Below, piece after piece: positions 13,901 through 25,900 of a DNA stretch of 64,000 nucleotides. A program made the translations under genes and the position numbers. The notes beneath the pieces were generated by a model. That model ran no database searches. It was not told the DNA's origin and was given only the letters and a program-made list of their open reading frames with translations. Source of the stretch: Ancylostoma caninum (taxonomy: Eukaryota > Nematoda > Chromadorea > Rhabditida > Ancylostomatidae); the NCBI GenBank assembly GCA_037903475.1, contig JBAJFG010000384.1, positions 3,425,001 to 3,489,000 of the forward strand. Direction: 5' to 3'. Every line of letters starts with the position of its first letter. Within the stretch, counting starts at the first letter, position 1.

Positions 13901-16900
13901 CGACTTCGACCAGTTTCATGTGAACATGATGATGGTGAAGGTAGATTTTAATGTCAAAGCAGTGACAAGAGTGAAATTTCGAGTGAAACTTCTGAAATTT
14001 CACTCGAAATTTCTAAACCTGGAATTTCGAGAAAATCCGGATTTTAGGGAATAAACTGCACTGTGCCATCCTTTGGGTGTTCCAAAAACATCGGAAATAG
14101 AAAATTTAGCTGTGCGAGAATTGGCGCCAGAGTTGTTCTCGGCTTCAGGGTAGCAAAGGATGTTTGAAACATCCGCGAAAATGCCGATACTATTCATATT
14201 GCTACTTCATCCTCCTTTTCCACAATCCATAAGGATAATATCAGCATTTTCACAGGAGTCACTGTGACGTATGGTCAGGATCAAAACGAGAACTAGTCTT
14301 CGGAGCAATTCCGATAAGTGTTATCCCATACACTGCGAAATATGGCACTCGCACTCTTCGTTTTATCTGTCTTCAATTTCCCACATATTTTTTTCTGTTG
14401 AGGTGTGATACTTTTTTCCTCACCATGTGTATAAGTGTTTGTGTAGAATAATGCATTAGGGATGAGAAACACGGCCATTGCAATGCAACAAATGCTCTGC
14501 TTTCCGGTTTTCGAGTCTCTTGTGGTGAATAACAGTCCCTTTTACAAGTATGCCCTGGAAAGGGTAGTCGAAGTCTAATTTATACGTCCCGTTAATAATT
14601 TTGGAGGAATTCGGGCTTTCACAGCACTGGATTGGCAGGAGTTCAAAGCTCCGAACATCTGACCAAGCTGGAACACAAAATCTAAAAATTTCTACCAAAT
14701 TGGCGTATTTCCCAGCTAAAAATGTCATACAATCTCACGAAGGAAGGATACCAAATGTCTGTGGCATTTCAAGATGAGATATGCCTTCTTATGTGAAGTT
14801 GACAATGATGATCTTGAATATGTTTTCGCGCCGCGCTTAATGCCACTGCGGAAGAAGTTATGACCTTGTCTGTGCAGTACACGTGCAGTTCCTGCATCAG
14901 CCTATCATAACCCCATATAGTAGGCGTTGTCGTGCGAAAAGGATGCAGGATTCGTGGTTAGCGGTCCAAATAACCCTGTTTACAAAATTCCAGCTATGAA
15001 ATGGATCACTCCAGGTACAGAATTGCGCCTTGATCATCATTTCTACTACTAACATTTACAAAGGAACGATACTTCATCAAAGGCCTTCAGTTGCGCGGTG
15101 ATTTCCAAACTATTCTGATCTCTGCCCATCCTCGGCTCCATAAAGATTTACGTCCATTTCTCCAAATGCTCGCGAAAAGGTAGTACACACAAATTAAGGT
15201 AGTTCGTGCAAGTGAAGATAGTGTAGCGCAGTGGTAAGTCTTTCGATTCTCATGGTTGTCCTCACAGGTTCGATTCCGCTCACGGCGAGAGTTTTTGCAT
15301 TTCCTCCCACTTATTGTTCCTTTCTGGAAATCTTCTCTATGCAGCTTTATAAAGGTTTCTACTCCCAACTAGATATTCTTAAACCTTGGAAGCATTTTAA
15401 ATGATCCTCACTACCTCGACTTTGTTAACAGTGGAGCTGCTGATGGTGCTCACGTGACCCCATATTTTCAAGAAATTCTTTTCGCTGAAATTTCCCATAA
15501 AAGGGTTATTTGAAGTGCTAAACACGAACATGATATCCATTTTGTTATACACATCCGTTTTTGCATGTTTGCTGTAAACTAACCGCAATCGCTTCAGAAA
15601 ACAGTAGGAAATTGTTGATTTAGCGAGATGCCATTACCCTATGCCTAGTGGCCGTTCCTTCATGGGTGGTAGTAGAAGTAAATCATCAAGGCGTAATTCT
15701 GTACCCGTAACTTGCATCTTTTCCCCGAGTTCTCGCATACGGGTTTACTTGGACTGCTGATTGCGAATTGTGCATCCATTTTGCACAGCGGCACCTACTT
15801 TGTGGGTTTAGGGCAGATGGATGCGGGAACTGCACATACATATATGCTGCACAGGCAAGGTCATAACTTCCTTCGCAATGGCATTGAGCACTAATGGTGA
15901 ACATATTCGAGATCAGCATTGTCAACTTTACATTGTGAGGCACATTCCATTTTGAAGTGCCACAGACATCTTGTATCCATCCGTTGTCAGTTTGTTCGCA
16001 TTCAATTCTATGCTCATATCCATGTACATTTGGAAATGGTGCAGTGAAATAAAATAAAAATCCAAGAACATCCCGCGAAATGCGGAAACTTTTGTCCGTA
16101 TTCACGTTCCATTGATTCACCAAAAAGGCGTGCATGTCTGTTTTTTCTTTCCCTGACTTTTCACTGGGTTTCGTTGTTTTTCGGAGAAGTGTTCTTTCGA
16201 GACGCGTCTTACATGCTACGTATGCGTAAAAAAGCACCGTCTTGGAAAGGTCACGGTCATGTGGGAGTAAGCGATTTGAGACGTACAGCAAAGTACTTCT
16301 CCTTTCCAGGAGTCCCGTGCTTGGACCCGAAAGCATTTGGAGCTCTTCAATCGTACCCCCAAATGTAGAAATAAGGGTTATATTGAGGAAAATATTATTG
16401 GCTGATGGGACGGTATGGAAAAATAAGGGTTTACGCAAAAAGCTGAAACTGAAAGATTGGAATTTTGGAGCAGAGCTGTTAGAAGATCATGTCAGAATCC
16501 GCGTAATCAACATAAACACTCAAAATTCGATCACTAAAGTATACATTAAATATCAAACCATGCAGAAAATGCGCTATGTGAGAGTGCAGCACCCCTGCAG
16601 GACCTCGCATGCACAGCACATCTTCACCGCTCCTTCACTTCTGATTTGATGAGCGGGGCAAACGTCGGTGATTCATCCCTTTGATAAGGGTCTCACACGC
16701 GCTGCATTATCTGCGCCTTGCCACCCTGGTCGTCTGCGTATCCACACTTTTCATCAGCATCACCTGTTCTCAATCCCATTCTGCGGCGAGTGGTCCCTGA
16801 CCACTGGTTTCTCCGTTCTGGAAATAAATGAACAAAAAGTGGGAAAATCCGACTCCTACTCTGGAAGAGGAATGACGCACCTGTGACGAGTGATGGTTTT

Positions 16901-19900
16901 TTATTCACTAACTTACTACTGAATCCAGTGTCAAAAAGCTGGAACATCTGAACAGTTTCAAGTCTCACAGAGACTCCGCGTCGTAGACACGGACTTTATT
17001 CCACCTGATCTAAGAAAAAATCTTTAATTTGGGCATGGGAATGTGGATAAAATTTACAGTTTGCCTGTAGACAATCGTCTGAAGCCTTCCTCACATCAGA
17101 AGCCTCTGTACCGCACAAATTGTGTAACTAAAAATAGAGGATCTGGCTTAAGATCTGTCATTCAGTTCTGAATACATTACCTACAGTCTATTTGTTCGAA
17201 TTGCAGTGGTGAATGAGTGCGAGACGAAACAGCACGACTGCGACCCTCGTGCGATGTGTCGCGACGAGGCGGTGGGATACTCGTGCCACTGTCCGTTCGG
17301 ATTCGCTGACATCTCTCCGAACTCCACCAGGCCAGGACGCGTGTGCATTCAACGTGAGTTTAGGCAAACATCTGTGGATGGATCCATACTTCTTTTTTTT
17401 GAAACTGTTGAGTCGAGGGATTGCGGAGGTAGACCGAGTAGGGCGGTGAAGGCGAACCAGCCACAGCACTTTATTAACCCAAAGGTCGGTTTGTATAGTG
17501 GTTGGGGGGGGGGGGGGGGGGCAAAATGCATAATGATTTGATTTCTGGCACTCATAAACATTTAAGGAGCTGGGTGCAGTTCCTATTTACTCGTGCTACC
17601 TACGGTTGAGTAACAATGTGACGAGATACCCAATATAATATAATAGAATCAATGGAAACCACTCTCAAGCCGTAACGGGTGAGTCTCTCCACAAAAACCT
17701 GGAACACTTTGTTCCTGAAAATGGTGGAACATACCAATTTTTGAATGAACTTTCTCTGAATAACCGCAAACAACGCCTTCTTCCCGCGGGTTTCATGAAT
17801 CCCCACAGTTGCTGTTAGGGAGGGGAGGACCGGGCTAACGCGGCTTCCCCGCAATCGGAGCGCTCGACGGTTTAATCATCTGTTCGAGAATGTGTGTCAC
17901 TGATGTAGGGAGGTACCCGACCGTATCAAGATAGCAAGGTTACACCATTACATTCCAACGAACGGCCGAAAAGACGTTACCGAGGAGGCACGCGCAGCCT
18001 TGTCCCTAAACCTATTCATTCAAGTCGTTTCATTAGCCGGGGCCGAATTGAATCTCAGCTGGACCCGGCTAGAGGAGAGCGACCTTTGCAATGGCAATGG
18101 TCTAGCATAGAATCACGCGCGTCTGGAAGTTTGGGAGTGCGACAAAGCAGAAGAAGATGGGATGGTTCTGGTAAAGAAATGCTCCAGGATCCTGTACTTT
18201 CCTGGGAGTGCTAGCTGGCGGAGCGAAAGCGGGCTGGCCGCCGCATACAGGGCCGCGCTTTTTGGACCGCGCCTTACCGTAATTGATAGTTATGAGGCTG
18301 TCGGGATTGATGTATTGCTCCGGGATCGAACAAGTTATTCGGCGCAAGAAATCTTTGTCGCCTTGGCTTGTTTCCGAACCGTTTCAAACATTCTTTAGTT
18401 CTTTGGCTTTGAAATCCCGCCTTAACCACATCGTAATTCGCATCATAGCCTCCATAAATACTTGAAAAAGAACTTCGTCCAACAGAAGCTGGATTCAAAG
18501 GTATCCAAACAACCGATATCTGTAGGGAGAGCATGAATCTCTGGAAGAGAAAACACTTGAATCTGGCTACTATATTCACTTCCATTTCCATTTTTTGTTG
18601 AGCCCAGGGTGCGCTGCAGAAGAACAGGGGAAATTTACCCAACAAGCGACAAACCAGACAAAAGGCCCTAAGTAAACACAATGTCAGAAAGAAGTCCTCG
18701 AATCGATAGGGTCAATTTTGAAATATCAAAAAGTGGATAGGTTTTTGAAAATAAATATTACAAGAAAAGACTGCAAACTGTTGCGGGTATGTGGTGGTGG
18801 GGCAGCTCAATCTGATTTTGCGATTTACGAACATATTGAGGAAGATTGGTCTCTAAATAGGTACACAATGATGGGCCCATTTCCTGAACAAAAACGTTAT
18901 TTGCTTATTTTTTTTTTACCAAATCCAAACAATGTCTACGTGAACACAGCTGAATTTAAGGATGAGAGCGAATATCATACGACAGACTCGTCTTGTCATA
19001 TAAACAAAAGACGAGGAAGGAAAATCGAAAAATTGCTGTTTTCCACTGTTCGCAATACATTTAGAACCCAGTACATAGTATATTAGTTGTAGTCGAATTC
19101 AAAAATTCTTTCTCAAAAAGGTCGAAAATTTGGACACTTGAGAAAAGGGAGCAAAACAGACCTGGAATGAAGAGGAAAGGGGTTGTAGGGCCGCTTCTTC
19201 TTGAGTAACCGGACTTTTGAACGGTATCTAGACCATCAATTACATTAGTCCAATTACTCAGTCTTTGTTCGCACTAGGCATAGCCGTAAACGTCCATTTC
19301 ATCTCCGTGCTCTGACGAAGCTCTTTGATTGAATACGCACACTTTTTCTGGAGAATTTCGTGCAACATTGGTCTTGCGGTTCCCAGTAAGGAACTAGAGC
19401 GATGCAGACTTCACCATCGTGTTCAGCATCGAATTTTCGATTCAGATCTACGGTTCCAGTCATTCAAATGAAAAACCGAGAAAAAATCTTAGAAATCTAT
19501 GGGAAAACCTCTGTCTATATGTACGCACATGCATCTACATACGCCTTTCCGTTCAGAAACCACAGATATTGGTGAATTTGAACTCTAGCCATCAGAAAAT
19601 TAGGTTGACAAGAAGAATGTGGCAGTGGGATGGCGCAGTGTGCCAAATGATCCCCATTAATGGTGCAAAGGCGAAGAGCGGCGCAAGTGGCGTCCATTCG
19701 CATTTGCAGAGTGCATCGTTTCCCGCTGTGATGGCAGTTTTGCAGGGTCTTCCCAAACTCATATTCTCCTTGTTCTATTTTTGTACATACCGGTGTCCTT
19801 GTTCCTGCGGACAGAGGGTCCCTCCATGAGTGCGAACCTTTTTACACTCCATTCCAAGGACTTTGGAAGGCTTTCTCACCATCGGAGCTTCAGATAGCCT

Positions 19901-22900
19901 CGATCCATGACTGATGTTATGTTGAAACTTCGAATGAACTTGAAGCAGGGCAATTTAAAATGTTGAGTATGACCATCGCATTCGCCACTAAACATTCCCT
20001 ATGCAAAATCCAGAAAAACCAAGGAAAATCAACTTCTTCTCCTGAAAACATCGAAAAATAAAAAGAAAAACTTAAGCCCTTTCGCAATCCGAGCATCGCA
20101 AAGTTCGCTGATGACTCTCTCGTCCGGGTGCTAGGAAAGTAACCCCCGCTCCATACCACAAGCAAAAAATATCCCCCCCCCCCACCAAAAACTGCCTCTC
20201 TAAAATCCCTCTAGGGCACTTCCGGAGTGAACAACGGGGTGAAACCACCCGGCTGGTTCAAGACCTTTCGCCCGTGCTGTTCGCCCCGACGTTATCGGTG
20301 CAGATCTGTCTCAGCGTACAGGTTCCAAAAATCGACCGACCCTGTCCCAAATCCGTAATTAAGCGCTTCACCAAGAAATCCATTAGAAGAAACTAGGTCC
20401 ATCTGCGTTTTTTTCTGGATCGTTCGCTATTCGATTTACACTGTGAGTGGAACAGTATGGATGTCTGACATGTGACGCTAAACTTACTCGACCTACTTAG
20501 CGACAAGCGACGCTCGACGCGTCTCCTAGCAAATTAGGTGATAGTCCAGTTGTGTGGATAACATTACGAGAAGGAACCACTTAAGAAGGTTTAACGATTA
20601 ACGTCCAACGTTTGTTGATTTTAAGTGAACATCGAATGCGACGGCTGCAACTCAACGACGTCTCACTGTGTACCTACAGCTGGTGGCAACGTAGTGTGCG
20701 CTTGTCTGCCAGGATTCGAGGATCTGGACCCTATCAATCCAGGACAAAACTGCTCGAGGCTGCTGCGTGAGTGATTTTTTTGTTTTTTAGGATAGGAAAA
20801 CTTGCACTCTACACGAAATTTCAAAGTTTTCAAAGTAGTTGGTGAGAGGTTGGTGTGAAGCGCAAACGACTGAAGAGGATGGATTGCAGTTTGTCCGTCA
20901 TGGCCATATTTGACCTTTGAGATTTATTCTTGCATATCCTAAACAGTCTGGCCCCCTATGAAACGCTAGTAACCTTGCCTAACCCGGTTAGTAATAAGTT
21001 GTGAGTTTAGTTCAGATTGCTTTTTGTATACATTTTCTGGAGAAGGAAAACCTCAGAGGTAAATTTTTGTCTTCTTTCAAATAAAATCTGAAGATCTCAA
21101 AGCGACATCATTCCTACTGAGGTCTTCATAACTCTTGCAGCTCGCCGCATTCCCTGACCTGATGCTAAAGAATACTTTCCAGAAAATCCATAAAATGCTG
21201 CATGCATTTTAGAACCAATTAAAAACTGGAGTTTTTATCTTAATACGCTGCTAAAACAGCGAGTATTTTTGAGGCTATTCAGCGGTCAATTTGGCTTTCA
21301 AGGTTTGTTTTTCCAGAAAAAATTCCACGGCAACCGAAACCAAGCTAATAACCTCGGTAAATTCACTCAAGTTTACTGGAGTTTCTCTATGTCTGGACTG
21401 GTTCCGATAGGTATGAAAGAAATTCTCACATTTGAGTGACGGACAGAATCTCGAAGATCAAATCTGGCGGTGATGGATAGAATCCACGGCCCACATGCAT
21501 CACTGGGATTACCCAGGGTGAACGTGTTAACATCCTCATTACCCATCGTTACACGTGCGATAACACGTTTACCTCAAGTAATCTCAATTATGCATGTCGA
21601 CCCAGAGCTGAAATAGAGAAATTGAGGTGTTTAAAATCTTTTCATCTGAGTCGCATGAGGTAGGATAACAACTAGTTTCTTTTACTTGGAGGCCTTCCCT
21701 AATAAAATGTCGTGCTGCAAAGGAAGACGCAGCTGTTTTTCCTTAAGAACCTCATCACCCGCCGCTCGCAAAACTCGCCTGCGCACAGCGCGATCTCGCG
21801 CAGCTGATTATCAAAACAAAGCTCCAGCAGCCCAGCAGCGGATGAGTCACGACGGACCGCGCCGGGCGGGTGGGGATCGTCGCCGACGTCGTCGTCGTCG
21901 GGGGGAACATCCTTCCCGCTACGGGCCACGCCCCGCTCGTGCCCCACTCGGCCGCGAGTTCAACTGCTGGATCTCGCATGATCCGCCTCTACCTAGGGGC
22001 TGCCCTCACCGTGGGCACGGTCCTCTCACTGGGTGAGTTACATGCGATTTTTGCAGATCCTGCGTTCACATCCTGTCAATCCTGTGCCGTTCCTGCCGGT
22101 ATGTGGCATGTGCTTCATAACTGTTTATCCGCTTACTGGTATCGTCTTAGCCATTTTGAGTTCACCTTGGTTGCTTCTACCTCATTTCTTGCTTTTTTTC
22201 CTCCGTTGCATGTTTTCCTATAACTTCACGTCAACCTTCTGCCTGCCTAATTGTCCTGGGTCCAGAATTTTCCCAAAAACTGGTCCAATTTGCATAACCA
22301 GTGTGTGATAATGGCGACAGCGAAGAGTTGTCCATCTGCTACCTTTGACGTGCATGCTCGTCTCCAGAAGAACTCTCGTCGAGGGCACTGGGAGCACGAC
22401 CTTCAGCGGATCGTTCTGAATTAAACGTTTAATTGCCTAAAAACGCCGGCTTTTTCCGCCGCTACGCTAGCCATGGCTTTGAATGAATGACGCTTTGCTT
22501 TCTTCTTCGCTAGCGTTCGCTGGAGAAAAGTCACTGTCTCAAGGGAAAGGGTGGGGAAGTGCCGGAAATTTGCCCGGGGAAGAGAATTTCGGGAAGTTTT
22601 CTTCCATAAATGGCTTCATTTCGATAGTATTGATCATATTTCTGCAATAATCCTCTCAGGCCGGTGCTATCTGGACCAGGGATGTGCATAAATAACATTT
22701 ATGGTTTAAGAACCATGACTGAAGGCGATTTTCACGATTTTTCAAAGATTTACAATGTTTGCAAGTTAAAATCTCGGTCAAGCACGTATCTGGTATCGGC
22801 GAAGTCACTAGTCTCGAGCAAATTACTTCTTTCTATCCTGACTGATCATATGCTGGATTCCGGATTGTCTGAGATGGCTAAATTTGGCCTCCGGTATTTA

Positions 22901-25900
22901 TTCTGCTAAGAAATTCCGCAAATAACCAACCTAAGCCTATCATCTGATCAAATCTAACCGTAAGCTACTAGAATTTTCTAGCATCGAGATTGATTACGCT
23001 GGATATGGACAATTTTTCCCAACTTTTCTTGATCGTATGAATCTCGAAGGCCAAATTTGTCTTTAATAGACAAGACGGAATTCATTTTCATCGGCAAATA
23101 AATAAGTGCTGTTCCTGTGCTGTACAAAAGCCCACAGCACTCAAATTTGGTACAGTACTCGTAAAAATATACGGTCCCACCTGGCCCTCTTAGCAGATGA
23201 CTTATCTCTGGAGAAGATTCACCACCACACCAGCAATAGATACGCTTTGGCACCGTTCTTACTTCCTGGAGGATCTGAAGGAGTCCTTGGTTTCAGGATC
23301 GAATCCCTGTCAAGATTATTCACTCCACGACTGCGATCCAGTTGCTGAATGCTACTCGGAACAGCCTGGCTACTTCCAGTGCCGTTGTCCGAAAGGTTTT
23401 ATCGATGTCACACCGGATAAAAGAACTCCAGGACGAAAGTGTGTTAGAGGTTAGCTCGGCTACTTTCATCTTTTCCTGTTTTTTCTTTCTTTCCTCTTTT
23501 TCGAATGTTTTTCCGTGCTCGTTCACGTTTTGAAGGAGACATTCCAACATTTTCCTCGTCCTCACAAAAATCCTTTGTCCGCACGAACGACTGCGTAACC
23601 TTGAAAATCCTTTATGCCTCTATTCTTCGCAGTTCCTCTCGTTTCCTTTTCTCCTTTGTTTTCTCTTCTTCTCTACCTCATTTCGCAATGGCTTGAAACC
23701 TTCATGTGTCCCTTTTTTCCTAATGGGGTGAGCGATTTCCTAGCAGCATGGCGCGCAAATGAACTGATATCGGGTCAAGGCGATTTTGCCGCCCCAGATT
23801 CAGCTCCTAAATTTCGACGCCAACCTCGTTGCGGTGGGTATACCTAGAACCGATGAAAAACCGAGTGAATGATATCAATACTCGTGGAAACGAAAGCTGT
23901 ATAAACCTTCCTATCTGTCCTCTATGGCTGTATAGCTCTTTCTCACATTCGAGCACTCGAACTTCTCATTTAATCGAAATCGGGTAATCAGACTAAAATG
24001 CTTCTGATACGTCATTCGGTTCTAACAGGGGGAGGGATGGGGGAGAATGGAGGATTTTGTCAGCAGATCACATTTGAAAAAAAAAACTCTCCTGAGCAAT
24101 ACCCACGATGCGATTTTGGAAACTTTCACATCCGAGATTTTTCCACAGGTGGCTGGAATCCGTGACGTTCCCAGGAGGGTTGCTCGCTTCCCGCTTAACA
24201 AGAGTGGGAGAACTTCTGAGCCGGATGTGGTATATCCAGCGTTTCTAACCGTCCCATCCATCGCTGATGGAGATCAGTCATTCGGGAAAAATATGTTCAA
24301 TTTTAGCAGGAAAACTCAATTTGAAAAGGCTGGCGGATCGAAGTCATTCCCGGAAAGTTTATAGATGTTGCCACAAAAAAAATGCTCCAGAAAACCAGGA
24401 TCCATATGAAGTCGAAGAATATTATGACATTGTTTGACATTCTCAGGGATAAGCCACAATTGTCTCGTTTTTCGAGTCAGAAACCCCCTCTACTGGAGAT
24501 AATGGGACCGCTCCGTTTTGAAAATGTGGATTAGCCTTGACAATATATATGCTCTAGTGAATTTTTCCTAGATTTTTCATGACAAACCTGCAAAATCACC
24601 ATTTTCTGGAACTTCACCTAAATTTTATAACTGAAATGCCCTCTTTTTTTGTCATGGTTTCCTCGTTTCCAGTCCAGGCGCAATCCACATGCAGTAAGGT
24701 CAACGAACCGTCGTACACATACTTTGGATTGCTCTCATTCGTGAGTGCCTGCCACGAAATTACCGTGAACTCTGCTGTTCCGGCGGTCGTGGCCGAATAT
24801 TTTTGAGCCAAGACATCGCGAAAATTACCATGGCGGCTCGTCGTTTTGTAGAGAAATGTGTCCTCGAAATTCGCATTGATTCCCAAATGGTACCGCCAAA
24901 TGTCACATTATACGTGCGCATCTCGCGGGAACCGGTCATTTCACTCCTGTCGCGAGGGGTGAGCGCCGCCGTCCAAGTAGCGAGGGACACGATTGAGCAG
25001 AGGTCGTGCCGAGCCAGCTCGCTATGCGTGGGCTGGTGCTGAGGTCAGGATTGTGAGTGGACTCCTTGGGGATGGTTGCGCCTAGTATGAACCCTCATTT
25101 TCTCGCGCGGATCTTTTGTATTTACTTAAGCGGCCCTCTTTCTCCGGATCTCTTCCGTGTCACTGCCTTAATCCACTTGGGCCGCGTTCACTAGTCCACT
25201 TTTGCTACCTTCCATGAGAGTGAGGGTTCCTTGCAAACCGGTATGGAGGTATCCTTGAGATTCTCAGCAATTCACCAGGGGACAAACTTTCCAAAGTTTT
25301 TGTCCACCACTTTTGTTATAAGGGGTGAAAATCTGGAAAAAAATCATTTAGCTGTTTCCTCTTCCTTTGGAGAGACGAACGATCCTTCTCCATGTAACCA
25401 GGATGGACGAGTTTTCCCGGCTATTCTTTATAAATCCCAATTTTGCTTTCTCTGCTTGTCAACGATTTCGAAAGTAAATCACTTCCACAGAATTCATCTA
25501 TACCTGCATAAAAAACTTGTCAGCTTTACAAAGATCTATGTGTAATCTGCAGGGATCTTAGAAACTTTCATGAATCCAGCTTTTAATATATGACGGCTAG
25601 AAAGTAATTTCTGAATTATGCTCTCACTGGAAACGCATGAAATGGAGAGTAGCTTTCTAACTTGAACAGTTGCCTGTCCTTTCAAAAATGGCGTAGATGA
25701 TAGGTGATGGTGATTCTGCTCCGACGATTTCCACCCAATAAATTATCAAGGTGTTAAATTAGTATTTTATTAAGGAATTTTCCGGAAAATTTGCCAGGAA
25801 TGCGACAATGAAAATTCCACATTTAATTATGAAAGTCTAATAAACTGGGCTGAACAAGAATTTCCCCACAGTTTACGATTTATCTGACGGTTGCAAATAT

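Larger units (their letters stand above)
12087..17206 (+). other. mua-3 intron, 5.1 kb
   Basis: Holds a mariner-like end, a short palindrome, a large inverted duplication, a tRNA-like SINE fragment and a 250-codon minus-strand ORF, each listed separately. The remainder shows nothing I can name. Confidence 0.6.
20767..23296 (+). other. mua-3 intron with internal promoter candidate
   Basis: Besides the CpG-rich block and signal-peptide exon (21760-22032), I see no other coding sequence. It is flanked by ordinary AT-rich DNA. Confidence 0.5.

Noticed and set aside
24671..24739. Possible extra mua-3 micro-exon (TTTCCAG acceptor, GTGAGT donor)
   Set aside because: It would enter in phase 1 but leave in phase 0, breaking the frame into exon 12, and has no EGF cysteine pattern.
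25020..25052. Second candidate alternative first exon (ATG in a GC-rich patch before a GTGAGT)
   Set aside because: Its leader is too short for a signal peptide and ends in phase 2, incompatible with the phase-1 exon 12.
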